Under the pieces are notes generated by a model that did not search any database, was not told the DNA's origin, and saw only the letters and a list, made by a program, of their open reading frames with translations. From Mesorhizobium sp. WSM4904 (lineage in GTDB: Bacteria; Pseudomonadota; Alphaproteobacteria; Rhizobiales; Rhizobiaceae): a DNA stretch of 64,000 nucleotides. Positions 33,547 through 43,253 of this stretch are shown in pieces (position 1 is the stretch's first letter; each line of letters starts with the position of its first letter). Both the position numbers and the translations under genes were made by a program. The DNA is taken from NCBI RefSeq assembly GCF_029674545.1, contig NZ_CP121354.1:4101001-4165000 (forward strand). The letters run 5' to 3'.

Positions 33547-34920
33547 ATGACAGTTACCGTTCGTTTCGCCCCATCGCCGACCGGCCGCATCCATATCGGC
33601 AATGCGCGCACCGCGTTGTTCAACTGGCTGTTCGCCGTGAACAACAAGGGCCGCTACATCCAACGCTTCGACGACACCGACATCGGCCGTTCCAAGCAGG
33701 AATTCGCCGATTCCATCCTCTACGACCTGCATTGGCTGGGCATTTTCCCGGACGTCACCGAATATCAGTCGCGGCGCGTCGAGATCTACGACGCGGCGGT
33801 TGAGCGGCTGAAGGCGGCGCGGGTGCTCTATGCCTGCTACGAAACACCCGAGGAACTCGACCTGCGCCGCAAGGTCCGCCGCACGCGCGGCCTGCCGCCG
33901 GTCTATGGCCGCGAAGCGCTGACGCTGACGCCGGAGCAGATCGCCGAATACGAGTCGGACGGGCGGCGGCCGCACTGGCGCTTTCTTTTGCCGAACTTCA
34001 CCGGCGATCCGCTGCAGCCGGAGCGCACCGAGGTGCATTGGAACGACCTGGTGCGCGGCGAGGAAACCGTCGATCTCGCCTCGCTGTCCGACCCCGTCCT
34101 GGTGCGCGAGGACGGCACTTATCTCTATACGCTGCCTTCCGTGGTCGACGACATCGAGATGGGCGTCACCCATGTGATCCGCGGCGATGATCACGTCACC
34201 AACACCGGTGTCCAGATCGCTTTGTTCCAGGCGCTGGGAGCGGAACCTCCGATTTTCGGCCACCACAATCTGTTGACCACGGTGTCGGGCGAAGGGCTGT
34301 CGAAGCGCACCGGCGCGCTGTCGATCGAGAGCCTGCGCGAGGACGGCATCGAGCCGATGGCGGTCGCCTCGCTCGCCGTGCTCGTCGGCACGTCGGAGAA
34401 CGTCACGGCCGCGCACGACCTCAACGAGCTCGCCGCGCATTTCGACCCCGCAGCGACGTCCAAGTCCGCCGCCAAGTTCGATCCCGACGAGCTCTTCGTG
34501 CTCAACCGGACGCTCATGCATCACATGCCGTTCGAGGAGGTGCGAGACCGGCTGATCGTGCTCGGCATTTCCGGCGACAAGGCGGAGTCCTTCTGGCTGG
34601 CGGTGCGTGGCAACATCGACCGTCTGTCCGACGCGGTCGCCTGGTGGCGAATCCTCGCCGACGGCCCGCAAGAGCCGGCGGAGTTTTCCGGCGAGGACCG
34701 CGACTTCCTTCACCAGGCGTTCGACCTTCTGCCGGAAGAGCCGTGGAACGGCACCGTCTGGAAGGACTGGACCGGCAAGATCAAGGAAGCGACAGGCCGC
34801 AAGGGCAAGCCGCTTTTCATGCCGCTGCGGCTCGCCCTTACTGGGCGGACTTCCGGGCCGGAGCTTGCAGATCTATTGCCGCTGATGGGTCGGGAAGGAA
34901 CGCTGGCCCGACGACCCTGA
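33547..34920 (+). CDS. gltX: Glutamate--tRNA ligase
   Basis: A 457-residue class I aminoacyl-tRNA synthetase. The HIGH box is [16 protein letters not shown] and the KMSKS-like box is [13 protein letters not shown]. The C-terminal helical anticodon-binding part is present and the length is normal. Alphaproteobacteria often have two gltX copies and charge tRNA-Gln through GatCAB; this shorter version fits the second copy, but the other is not in the window. The gene begins 117 nt after the IclR gene. Its last 83 nt overlap the convergent DUF2865 gene. Confidence 0.95.
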   Translation: MTVTVRFAPSPTGRIHIGNARTALFNWLFAVNNKGRYIQRFDDTDIGRSKQEFADSILYDLHWLGIFPDVTEYQSRRVEIYDAAVERLKAARVLYACYETPEELDLRRKVRRTRGLPPVYGREALTLTPEQIAEYESDGRRPHWRFLLPNFTGDPLQPERTEVHWNDLVRGEETVDLASLSDPVLVREDGTYLYTLPSVVDDIEMGVTHVIRGDDHVTNTGVQIALFQALGAEPPIFGHHNLLTTVSGEGLSKRTGALSIESLREDGIEPMAVASLAVLVGTSENVTAAHDLNELAAHFDPAATSKSAAKFDPDELFVLNRTLMHHMPFEEVRDRLIVLGISGDKAESFWLAVRGNIDRLSDAVAWWRILADGPQEPAEFSGEDRDFLHQAFDLLPEEPWNGTVWKDWTGKIKEATGRKGKPLFMPLRLALTGRTSGPELADLLPLMGREGTLARRP

Positions 34921-36052
34921 CCTTGCGCTGATCCGGCGGCAATGCCGACACCGGCGACACCGGCACCTTGGTGACCAGCCGCTTGATCGCCGCGCGGTCG
35001 AACCCGCCTTCGGCATCGGCGAGCGTTTCCGGGTCGGCGCCAGGATCGGGCTTGGAAGCCGGCGCCATCGGGATGAGACGCGTCGCTTCACCGTCAGGTT
35101 GCGGCCGTTCCGGATTGGGCGGATTGCCGGCGATGATCGAGAAATTGCCGGCTTGCGCGTTACAGCCGCAGGCCGGCGGCCGTGGGAAACTGGCGTTCTT
35201 GTAAAGAAAGGCGGTCGGCAGCTCGCTGTAGGGACGGCCGGTCGCCGACGAGATCATCGCGCCGGCGTCATCATCCATGCCGCGCGTGTAGAAGACCTGC
35301 ATCTCGGTGCCCGGGCAGCTCGATTCGCAATTCTTCTGGTCGCGCTCGAAATCCGCAACAGAGGCGGCGTTCGACATCGGGAAGAAATAGCCGTCGCAAG
35401 TGCGCACGCACACGGTATGAAATTCGCCGTCGAGGCGCGGCAGATCCATGCCGTCCGGCTGGCCGATCACGCGGCGAATGTTGCGCACGCTCGGATCGTC
35501 GGATGGCACCTCCGGTGCATCGGGCACGTCGAGAGGCTCTGTTTCCTGACCGCGACCGAAAAGCTGTTCGAAGAGATTGCCGGCGCCATTGTCGCGGTTG
35601 GCCTGCTGAATGGGCGCACGGCGTGGAGCGATCTCGTCGTCGCGGCAGCCATTGGCGTCGAGCGCCGCGAGGATGCGGCTGCGGTCACGCCGCGTGCCGC
35701 CGCTGGCCAGCCGCTCGCGCTTCGCCTGCAAGGTGTCGAGATTGGCGTTCATGCGCTGGATCGAGGCGTTTATCGCCGCGCATTGGCCGACATTGCGCGA
35801 AAACAGCGTGAAGCCGCAATTGGCATCGCTTGCGCGGCTACGCGCTTTCGAAAGCTGTTCGCGCTGGCGCGCGATCGCGTCGTCATACTTGCGGATCAGC
35901 CCCGGGCCGCCGCCTCCGCCGCGCGTGGCGGCGAGTTCGGCTTCGAGCTGGCGGCACGCAGGGGAAGCCGCCTGCGGCTCGGTGACGGCCACAGCTGACG
36001 CCGCCAAGGCTGCAAGCAGCGCCGCGAGGTGCGTCAGCTTCAACCCCTTCAT
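34838..36052 (-). CDS. DUF2865 domain-containing exported protein
   Basis: A 404-residue secreted protein of a Rhizobiales family of unknown function. Signal peptide at the start ([20 protein letters not shown]), then a coiled coil (residues 40-130, e.g. [20 protein letters not shown]), and the conserved core [43 protein letters not shown]. Even cysteine content suggests disulfides. The final 27 codons lie antisense to the gltX 3' end. The C-terminal tail is Pro-rich and may be disordered. Confidence 0.88.
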   Translation of the reverse strand: MKGLKLTHLAALLAALAASAVAVTEPQAASPACRQLEAELAATRGGGGGPGLIRKYDDAIARQREQLSKARSRASDANCGFTLFSRNVGQCAAINASIQRMNANLDTLQAKRERLASGGTRRDRSRILAALDANGCRDDEIAPRRAPIQQANRDNGAGNLFEQLFGRGQETEPLDVPDAPEVPSDDPSVRNIRRVIGQPDGMDLPRLDGEFHTVCVRTCDGYFFPMSNAASVADFERDQKNCESSCPGTEMQVFYTRGMDDDAGAMISSATGRPYSELPTAFLYKNASFPRPPACGCNAQAGNFSIIAGNPPNPERPQPDGEATRLIPMAPASKPDPGADPETLADAEGGFDRAAIKRLVTKVPVSPVSALPPDQRKVRVVGPAFLPDPSAAIDLQAPARKSAQ

Positions 36053-36112
36053 CCGCCTGGAATCCCGATTGCCCGTGGCCGGAAGGCTACCGCGTTCGTG
36101 GTTAACTGTTTC

Positions 36113-36511
36113 CTAGTATGGCCATACCGATGCCAGCAAGAGCATGACGATTCCAACAAACGCAACGTTCCAAACGAGCGAGCGAAGCAAGGGAACGCCG
36201 AATGCATAGAGCGGGAGATAGATCAGCCTGGCCGAAAAATAGAGTCCGGCGCCCCACTTGCTGAGCGCGGTCTCGCGGCCAGCGGCGTAGACGAGAAAAA
36301 CCGCCGCCACGAACACCGGAAATGTCTCGACGAAGTTTCGCAGGGCCCTTTCCAGGCGCCCCGCCATTCCCGTGAGCGGCGGGACTTCGGCGTCTCGGGC
36401 GCTCGCCGTCCAGCGGTAACCCCGCTGCAAGCTCGCCGAATGCGAGGCGAGAACTATGTGGATGAAACAGAGCACGCAACTTGCGGCGAGCATGGCTAGT
36501 TCGAAGCTCAT
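36113..36511 (-). CDS. MAPEG family membrane protein
   Basis: A 132-residue integral membrane protein with four helices (MLAASCVLCFIHIVLASHSA; NFVETFPVFVAAVFLVYAAG; then YFSARLIYLPLYAFGVPLLR; last FVGIVMLLLASVWPY). The spacing and the central segment ARLIYLPLYAFGV are typical of MAPEG proteins, which include glutathione transferases and eicosanoid enzymes in eukaryotes; bacterial members have poorly known roles. It lies between DUF2865 and maeB on the same strand, with no clear operon link. Confidence 0.85.
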   Translation of the reverse strand: MSFELAMLAASCVLCFIHIVLASHSASLQRGYRWTASARDAEVPPLTGMAGRLERALRNFVETFPVFVAAVFLVYAAGRETALSKWGAGLYFSARLIYLPLYAFGVPLLRSLVWNVAFVGIVMLLLASVWPY

Positions 36512-36632
36512 TCAATCCTCGCACCTGCCCATTCGTCTTTTACGCTTGAATATCGGAACGCGACAGTGTGGCCGCGATGGCCGCCACCAACTTTCAATGA
36601 AGCACCATCGGCGTTTTCGGCCAGAGCGGTCC

Positions 36633-38957
36633 TCAACCCAGATTGGCGATCGCCTGCGCCTTGTGCGCAGCCTCGACCACCGCCAGTGCCGTCATGTTGA
36701 CGACGCCGCGCGACGTCACCGACGGCGTCAGGATATGCGCGGGCTTGTCGGTGCCGAGCAGGATCGGTCCGACATGCAGCGCATCCATCATGGCGCCCAG
36801 CGCCGTCAGCGTGATGTTCGCTGAATCGAGGTTCGGGAATACCAGCAGGTTGGCTTCGCCCTTCAGTCGCGAATGCGGATAGACGCGCTGGCGCAGATGT
36901 TCCGACAGCGCGGTATCGGCATGCATCTCGCCGTCGCATTGCAGGTCGGGCGCAATGCGCGCCAGGATCGCCGCGGCTTGCCGCATCTTGAATGCGCTCG
37001 GCGCGTCGCGCGAACCGAAATCCGAGAACGAGAGCAGGGCGGCCTTGGGTTCCAGGCCGAAACGGCTGATCTCCTCGGCTGCCAGGACGGTCATCTCGGC
37101 GATCTCCTCGGCCGTCGGGTCGATGGAGACATAGGTGTCGGTGAGGAAAATGATGCCGCGCTGCGAAATCAGCATGGAGAGCGTCGACAGGTCGCGGTCC
37201 TTGACGCCGGCGCGAGGCCCGATGATCAGCGTGACATTGCGCAGGTGCCGCTCGAAGCGGCCTTCCAGCCCGCAGATCATCGCATCCGCATCGCCACGCT
37301 TCAGCGCGAGCGCCGCGATCACCGTATTGTTGGTGCGCACCATGGTGCGGGCGGCTTCCGTCGTGATCCCGCGGCGGCCGGCGAGCTCGATCAGGAGATC
37401 GACATAGTGGCGGTAGCGCGGGTCGTCTTCCGGGTTGATTAGACCGAAATCGACACCCGGCCGGATACGCAGGCCGTAACGCTTCAGCCGGACCTCGACG
37501 ACATGCGGGCGGCCGATCAGGATCGGCTCCGCGATGCCTTCCTCCAGCACCACCTGTGCCGCGCGCAGCACGCGCTCGTCCTCGCCATCGGCGTAGATCA
37601 CACGCTTGGCGCTCGAGGTCTTGGCCGACGAGAACACCGGCTTCATCACCAGGCCGGAACGGAAGACGAAGCGGTTGAGCTTGTCGATATAGGCCGAGAA
37701 GTCGGCGATCGGCCGCGTCGCCACGCCGGTCTCGCAAGCGGCTTTCGCCACCGCCGGCGCGATGCGCAGGATGAGACGCGGGTCGAAGGGCGAGGGGATC
37801 AGGAAATCCGGGCCGAACACCGGCGTCTCGCCGGAATAGGCACGCGCCGCGACGTCCGAAGGCTCTTCACGAGCAAGAGCCGCGATCGCCCGCACGGCGG
37901 CCATCTTCATCTCCTCGTTGATGGCGCTGGCGCCGCAGTCCAGCGCGCCGCGGAAGATGTAAGGAAAGCAGAGCACGTTGTTGACTTGATTGGGAAAATC
38001 GGAACGCCCGGTGCAGATCATGGCGTCCGGGCGGGCGGCGCGCGCCACTTCCGGCATGATCTCCGGGGTCGGATTGGCGAGTGCCAGGATCAGCGGCTTC
38101 GGCGCCATGTGCTGCAGGAGTTCGGGCTTGAGCACGCCGGCGGCGGAGAGGCCGAGAAAGACATCGGCGCCGGGGATGACATCGGCCAGCGTACGCGCCT
38201 CCGTATCCTTCACATAAGGGTCTTTCCAGCGATCCATCTCCTCGGCGCGCCCCTTGTAGGCGACGCCGAAACGGTCGGTGACCCAGATGTTTTCCACCTT
38301 GGCGCCCAGCGAGACCAAGAGGTTGAGGCAGGCGAGCGCCGCGGCGCCTGCGCCGGAAGTGACGATCTTGATGTCGGAGATCGTCTTGCCGGCGAATTCC
38401 AGCCCGTTGAGCACCGCCGCGGCGACGATGATCGCCGTGCCATGCTGGTCGTCATGGAAAACCGGAATGCCCATGCGCGCCTTCAGCCGCTCCTCGACCT
38501 CGAAGCATTCGGGCGCCTTGATGTCCTCGAGGTTGATGCCGCCGAAAGTGGGCTCGAGCGTCGCGACCGTCTCGACCATGCGCTCGATTTCCGGCGCGTC
38601 GATCTCGATGTCGAAGACGTCGATGCCGGCGAACTTCTTGAACAGGACGGCCTTGCCTTCCATCACCGGCTTGGAGGCGAGCGGGCCGATATTGCCGAGG
38701 CCGAGCACCGCCGAGCCGTTGGAGACGACGCCGACGAGGTTGGCGCGCGCCGTGTAGTCGGCGGCGGTCGCCGGATCGTCGCGGATTTCGAGGCAAGGGG
38801 CGGCCACGCCCGGCGAATAGGCGAGCGCGAGATCCCGCTGGTTGCCGAGCGGCTTGGTGGCCTGGATTTCGAGCTTTCCCGGGGTGGGGTGCTTGTGGAA
38901 GAAGAGCGCAGCCTCGTCGAGGTCCGACCGGGCCGTTTTCTTGCTCTCGCCGTCCAT
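36633..38957 (-). CDS. maeB: NADP-dependent malic enzyme fused to phosphotransacetylase-like domain
   Basis: A 774-residue MaeB-type malic enzyme that decarboxylates malate to pyruvate, feeding gluconeogenesis and C4-dicarboxylate growth. The malic domain ([11 protein letters not shown], then [12 protein letters not shown]) spans about residues 1-160, the NAD(P)-binding domain follows ([17 protein letters not shown] at about 195), and from about residue 430 the chain is a phosphotransacetylase-like domain ([15 protein letters not shown]), regulatory rather than catalytic in characterised homologues. ATG at 38957 has GGGAGGGG upstream; the longer form from 38999 is less likely. Monocistronic. 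Confidence 0.93.
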   Translation of the reverse strand: MDGESKKTARSDLDEAALFFHKHPTPGKLEIQATKPLGNQRDLALAYSPGVAAPCLEIRDDPATAADYTARANLVGVVSNGSAVLGLGNIGPLASKPVMEGKAVLFKKFAGIDVFDIEIDAPEIERMVETVATLEPTFGGINLEDIKAPECFEVEERLKARMGIPVFHDDQHGTAIIVAAAVLNGLEFAGKTISDIKIVTSGAGAAALACLNLLVSLGAKVENIWVTDRFGVAYKGRAEEMDRWKDPYVKDTEARTLADVIPGADVFLGLSAAGVLKPELLQHMAPKPLILALANPTPEIMPEVARAARPDAMICTGRSDFPNQVNNVLCFPYIFRGALDCGASAINEEMKMAAVRAIAALAREEPSDVAARAYSGETPVFGPDFLIPSPFDPRLILRIAPAVAKAACETGVATRPIADFSAYIDKLNRFVFRSGLVMKPVFSSAKTSSAKRVIYADGEDERVLRAAQVVLEEGIAEPILIGRPHVVEVRLKRYGLRIRPGVDFGLINPEDDPRYRHYVDLLIELAGRRGITTEAARTMVRTNNTVIAALALKRGDADAMICGLEGRFERHLRNVTLIIGPRAGVKDRDLSTLSMLISQRGIIFLTDTYVSIDPTAEEIAEMTVLAAEEISRFGLEPKAALLSFSDFGSRDAPSAFKMRQAAAILARIAPDLQCDGEMHADTALSEHLRQRVYPHSRLKGEANLLVFPNLDSANITLTALGAMMDALHVGPILLGTDKPAHILTPSVTSRGVVNMTALAVVEAAHKAQAIANLG

Positions 38958-39128
38958 CGCGGCCCCTCCCTGCTTGCTTGCTTTCGAGCCTTGTAGCATG
39001 CGGCGACGATTCTTCGCGACGCCAAATCTCGATACTGGCGTTCACATTGCCGAAGCCAAAATAATCAAGCTATTTCAGCTTCTTGAAGTATTACTCTCCA
39101 GTTTTTCGATAGCCGGAGACCGGCCCGG

Positions 39129-39908
39129 TCAGAAGGCGCTGACGTAGAGGCCGCCATCCACCGGAATGTTCTGGCCGGTGAGGTAGCCGGCGTGGACCGA
39201 GCAGAGGAAGGCGCAGATCTGGCCGAACTCCTCCGGGGTGCCGAGGCGCTTCGCCGGCACGTCGGCGCTGATCCGGGCCTTGCGCGCGGCGGCCGCCGCC
39301 GGATCTTCCGGCGTGCCGGCCTCATGCGGGCCGCGCAGCCGGTCGGTGTCGAGCTTGCCGGGCAACAGGCTGTTGATGGTGACGTTGCGGTCGATCACCG
39401 TGCGCGCCACGCCGGCGAGGAACGAGGTCAGGCCGGCGCGGGCGCCCGACGACAGGTCCAGCCCGGGGATCGGCACATAGACCGACAGCGAGGTGATGTT
39501 GACGATGCGGCCGAAGCCGCGCTTGGCCATGCCGTCGATCACCGCCTGGACCAGCTCGATCGGCGTCACCATGTTCTGCGTCACGCCTTCGAGGATTTTT
39601 GCGCGGTCGAGCTCGCGGAAATCACGAAGAGGGGGGCCACCGTTGTTGTTGACCAGGATGTCGGGGTCGGGGCAGGCGGCAAGCAACGCCTTCTGCACCT
39701 CCGGTTTCGAGACGTCGCCTGCGATTTCGATCACCTTGACGCCGAAGCTGTCGCGGATGTCTTGCGCGGTCTTCGCCAAAAGCTCGGCGTTGCGGCCGTT
39801 GACGACGAGGTCGACGCCAGCTTCGGCGAGCGCAATCGCGCAGCCACGCCCCAGTCCCTTGCTCGAGGCGCAGACGATGGCCTTCTTGCCGCGAATGCCG
39901 AGATCCAT
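39129..39908 (-). CDS. Atypical SDR-family protein lacking the usual catalytic Tyr and Lys
   Basis: A 259-residue Rossmann-fold protein annotated in relatives as a 3-oxoacyl-ACP reductase-like SDR. The nucleotide-binding start is IVCASSKGLGRGCAIALAEAG instead of TGxxxGIG, and the place of YxxxK is LSSGARAGLTSF, so Tyr is Ser and Lys is Arg. The NNNGGPP motif replaces NNAG. The C-terminal GQNIPVDGG is normal. This fits the atypical BKR-like SDR subgroup, which probably has another activity or none. It stands alone, convergent with nothing and divergent from the LpxH-like gene. Confidence 0.87.
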   Translation of the reverse strand: MDLGIRGKKAIVCASSKGLGRGCAIALAEAGVDLVVNGRNAELLAKTAQDIRDSFGVKVIEIAGDVSKPEVQKALLAACPDPDILVNNNGGPPLRDFRELDRAKILEGVTQNMVTPIELVQAVIDGMAKRGFGRIVNITSLSVYVPIPGLDLSSGARAGLTSFLAGVARTVIDRNVTINSLLPGKLDTDRLRGPHEAGTPEDPAAAAARKARISADVPAKRLGTPEEFGQICAFLCSVHAGYLTGQNIPVDGGLYVSAF

Positions 39909-40027
39909 GGTGATTTCTCCTTTTTTAAGGGCGGCAAGCTAGCGCCTGGGCTGGACCAACCGCAACCGTCACACGGTTGTTGCATGAATCGAGGCATAGG
40001 CACGCGAAAGCAAAGGGTGAAATCGCG

Positions 40028-40858
40028 ATGTCCGGTCCAGAGCCCCGCACTTTCCGCACTATGTTCATTTCCGACGTCCATCTCGGCTCGAAGGCGGCCA
40101 AGGCCGATTTCCTGATCGACTTCCTGCGCTATCACGATGCCGATACGATCTATCTGGTCGGCGATATCGTCGACGGCTGGCGGCTACGGCGCAGCTGGCA
40201 TTGGCCGCAAAGCCACAATGACGTCGTGCAGAAATTGCTGCGCAAGGCGCGCAAGGGCGCCTCGATCACCTATATCGCCGGCAACCATGACGAGTTCGCC
40301 CGCCAGTTCCAGGGCGTGCATTTCGGCGGCATCGTCGTTGCCGACCGCGCCATCCACGAGACCGCCGACGGCAGGCGTTTGCTGGTCATCCATGGCGACC
40401 AGTTCGACACCGTCGTCCACAATCAGCGCTGGCTCGCCTATCTCGGCGACCATGCCTATGATGCGGCGATGCTCATCAACCGCGTCGTGACGAAGCTGCG
40501 CCATCTGCTCGGCCTGCCTTACTGGTCGTTCTCGTCCTGGGCCAAGGTCAAGGTCAAGAAGGCGGTGAACTTCATCGGTTCGTTCCAGACGGTGCTCTCC
40601 GATGAAGCGCGGCGCTCGCATGTCGACGGTGTCATCTGCGGCCACATCCATCACGCGGCGATCGAAAACTATGGCGATGTGCAGTACATCAACACCGGCG
40701 ACTGGGTGGAGAGCTGCACGGCGGTGGTCGAACATTTCGACGGCCGCATGGAAATACTGACCTGGGCGCATGTGCTGCCCGAGGTTCCGGCCGGCAAGGA
40801 CACGCTGGTGCCCGTCGATATCGTCAGTCTCAAGGGCAGGGCGGTCAAGGCCGCCTGA
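40028..40858 (+). CDS. LpxH-like metallophosphoesterase (UDP-2,3-diacylglucosamine diphosphatase family)
   Basis: A 276-residue calcineurin-type phosphoesterase. Metal ligands are seen as FISDVHLG (Asp16, His18), GDIVDG (Asp46), AGNHDEF (Asn86, His87), VIHGDQFD and CGHIHHA. Relatives hydrolyse UDP-2,3-diacylglucosamine to lipid X in lipid A synthesis, but many alphaproteobacteria use LpxI for that step, so the true substrate may be another nucleotide-lipid. ATG at 40028 follows AAGGGTGA. Followed by an MFS transporter after 149 nt. Confidence 0.85.
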   Translation: MSGPEPRTFRTMFISDVHLGSKAAKADFLIDFLRYHDADTIYLVGDIVDGWRLRRSWHWPQSHNDVVQKLLRKARKGASITYIAGNHDEFARQFQGVHFGGIVVADRAIHETADGRRLLVIHGDQFDTVVHNQRWLAYLGDHAYDAAMLINRVVTKLRHLLGLPYWSFSSWAKVKVKKAVNFIGSFQTVLSDEARRSHVDGVICGHIHHAAIENYGDVQYINTGDWVESCTAVVEHFDGRMEILTWAHVLPEVPAGKDTLVPVDIVSLKGRAVKAA

Positions 40859-41007
40859 GCGTCTTCCGCAGTCTCGGCCCTGAGTTTCCTTGCCTTTCAA
40901 CAGCTTTAGCCTGATCGATTGGTCCAGGCAGTTCCGCCGCGCTTTGCCGCATGATAGGGATCGAAACGCGTTGCAGGTCGTGGAATGCAGCGTAATTGGA
41001 TCGATTC

Positions 41008-42222
41008 ATGCCGCTGCCGCCGCTTTCGCCTGAGCAACTCGTCAAGCCGAGCCATTTCGAACTGCGCATGAGCCTGATCTTCGCGACCTTGTTCGTGTCG
41101 CAGGGCACCCATCTGCCGTATTTCCCGCTCTGGCTGCAGGCGAAAGGTTTTCATGCCGAGCAGATAGCCGTCATCCTGGCCGCGCCGATGTTCCTGCGCG
41201 TCGTGACGACGCCGATGCTGACCGCACTGGCCGATCGGGCGAAGGATCGCGCCAACGTCTATATCGCTCTGGTTGCGGCGTCGATGATCATTTCGGCCGG
41301 CTATTTCCTGCCCGCCACCTATGCGATCGTGCTCGCCGTATCGCTTGTTTTGACGATCGTGTGGACGCCGCATTCGCCAATGGCCGATTCGCTGGCGCTG
41401 TCGGGCGTGCGCCGCTTCGGCTCGAACTACACCGCCATGCGCAAATGGGGTTCGATCTCCTACCTTTGCGCCAATGTGGTGGGCGGCTTCATCCTGGCGG
41501 CGACCGGCCCTCAAGCCGTTCCGGCGATCATCTTCGTGGCCCTTGCGGCTGCCCTTGTCGCGGGGCTCTGGGCGCCGCGCATGGGCAAGCCGCGCAAGGC
41601 CTCGCCGCTGTCGGCGATCGACATCCAGCATTCGGCGCCGAGCCTCTTCAATGCCTATTTCCTCTATTTTACCCTCGGCGTCGGCATCATCACCGCCAGC
41701 CATGCCTTCCTCTACGGTTTCGTGTCCATCTACTGGAAGTCGATCGGCATCAGCGATTCCGTCGTCGGCCTGCTCTGGGCTTGGGGCGTGGTCTCCGAGG
41801 TCTGCATGTTCGTGCTCTTCAACCGCATTTTCGCCTCTGCCTCGGTCGTCAGGGCGATGGTGATCGCCGGCATCGGCTCGATCGTGCGCTGGATCGCCTT
41901 TCCGCTGGTCTGGCCGCTCGGTTTGGGCGTCGCCGGCTTCTTCGGCGTGCAGACGCTGCATTCGGTGTCGGTGGCGATGGTGCTGATCGGCCTGCAGAAG
42001 ATGATCGGCGAAACGGTTTCTGAAGAGCGCACGGGCGCTGCGCAAGGCATCGCCTATTTCTTCAACGGCTTCTTCATGGCCACGGTGACGCTTGCCTCGG
42101 GACCGCTCTACGACCGTCTCGGCGTTGACGGCTTCCTGGCGATGATTCCGATTGCGATCGTCGGTCTGGTGCTGATCGGCCTTGCCGCGCGCTCAGCCCC
42201 ACAGCGCCCGGTCAGGGGGTGA
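41008..42222 (+). CDS. MFS transporter, HcaT/LacY-like
   Basis: A 404-residue twelve-helix carrier of the MFS_1-like family that includes the phenylpropionate transporter HcaT. Landmarks are FATLFVSQGTHLPYFPLWLQ, ADRAKDRANVYIALVAAS and a second half beginning LFNAYFLYFTLGVGI. The substrate is unknown. The start at ATG 41008 was preferred to TTG 40996. Its 3' end overlaps the convergent dipeptide epimerase by 30 nt. The neighbouring murein-peptide epimerase could hint at cell-wall peptide uptake, but the link is weak. Confidence 0.85.
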   Translation: MPLPPLSPEQLVKPSHFELRMSLIFATLFVSQGTHLPYFPLWLQAKGFHAEQIAVILAAPMFLRVVTTPMLTALADRAKDRANVYIALVAASMIISAGYFLPATYAIVLAVSLVLTIVWTPHSPMADSLALSGVRRFGSNYTAMRKWGSISYLCANVVGGFILAATGPQAVPAIIFVALAAALVAGLWAPRMGKPRKASPLSAIDIQHSAPSLFNAYFLYFTLGVGIITASHAFLYGFVSIYWKSIGISDSVVGLLWAWGVVSEVCMFVLFNRIFASASVVRAMVIAGIGSIVRWIAFPLVWPLGLGVAGFFGVQTLHSVSVAMVLIGLQKMIGETVSEERTGAAQGIAYFFNGFFMATVTLASGPLYDRLGVDGFLAMIPIAIVGLVLIGLAARSAPQRPVRG

Positions 42223-43176
42223 CACCAGCGATCCCTGGTAGGCGAGACCCGGCTCGCGGTCGCGCGCAAGCAGCAGCGGGCCGTCGAGATCGACGAAATC
42301 GGCTCCCTGAGCCAAAAGCACCGCGGGCGCCATGGCGAGTGACGTGCCGACCATGCAGCCTACCATGATGCCGAAACCCAGTTCGCGCGCGCGGTCGCGA
42401 AGAATCAGCGCTTCGGTCAGGCCGCCCGACTTGTCGAGCTTGATGTTGACGGCGTCATAGAGACCCGCCAGCGATTCGAGGTTCCTCGCCTCGTGCACGC
42501 TCTCGTCGGCGCAGATCGGCACGGGATGCGCGATTTCGCGCAAGATGCCGTCGCGGCCGGCGGGCAGCGGTTGCTCGACCAGCGCAATGCCTTGCCCGGC
42601 GGCAAAGGCAAGATTGGCCTCGATGTTGTCGTCGGTCCAACCCTCGTTGGCGTCGAGGATGATGCGGCTTTGCGGGGCGGCTTCCGTCACCGCGCGAATC
42701 CTTGCCATATCGTTGTCGCCGCCGATCTTGACCTTGAGCAACGGCCGCGAGGCGTTGGCGCGCGCCTGAGCGGCCATCGCCTCCGGCTCGGCAAGCGACA
42801 GCGTGTAGGCGGTTTCGAGCGCCTTCGCCGAAGCAACGCCGATCGCGTCCGCCACCGGCTTGCCGCTCAGCTTGGCCTCGAGATCCCACAGGGCGCAGTC
42901 GACGGCGTTGCGGGCCGCGCCGGCCGGCATGGCCGCGAGCAGGGCGGTGCGGCCGATGCCGCCGATAATCTGGCCGCGCATCGCTTCGATCGCGGCGTGC
43001 ACGCCCTCCATCGTCTCGCCGTAGCGCTTGTAGGGCACGCATTCGCCGCGCCCGACGTGTCCGTTGTCGCCGATCGTCACCGTGATGACCTCGGCCTCGG
43101 TTTTCGATCCGCGCGAGATGGTGAAGGTGCCCGCGATCGGAAACCGCTCGGCCTCGACCGAAATGACACGCGCCAT
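42193..43176 (-). CDS. L-Ala-D/L-Glu (dipeptide) epimerase
   Basis: A 327-residue enolase-superfamily enzyme that interconverts L-Ala-D-Glu and L-Ala-L-Glu from recycled murein peptides, or related dipeptides. Acid-base lysines are in KVKIGG (Lys148, Lys150) and KLDKSGG (Lys249). Mg ligands are Asp175 (LDANEGW), Glu201 (EQPLP) and Asp224 (CADES). ATG at 43176 has GGAGAA upstream. It is divergent from the Mla operon. Specificity among dipeptides cannot be decided from these motifs. Confidence 0.92.
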   Translation of the reverse strand: MARVISVEAERFPIAGTFTISRGSKTEAEVITVTIGDNGHVGRGECVPYKRYGETMEGVHAAIEAMRGQIIGGIGRTALLAAMPAGAARNAVDCALWDLEAKLSGKPVADAIGVASAKALETAYTLSLAEPEAMAAQARANASRPLLKVKIGGDNDMARIRAVTEAAPQSRIILDANEGWTDDNIEANLAFAAGQGIALVEQPLPAGRDGILREIAHPVPICADESVHEARNLESLAGLYDAVNIKLDKSGGLTEALILRDRARELGFGIMVGCMVGTSLAMAPAVLLAQGADFVDLDGPLLLARDREPGLAYQGSLVSPPDRALWG

Positions 43177-43253
43177 ATTTTTCTTCTCCGGCTGGGCGAC
43201 ACCGGTCTGCCGGCAAATCGACACGCCAGTCCCGTCACGCTAAACAGGACGCC

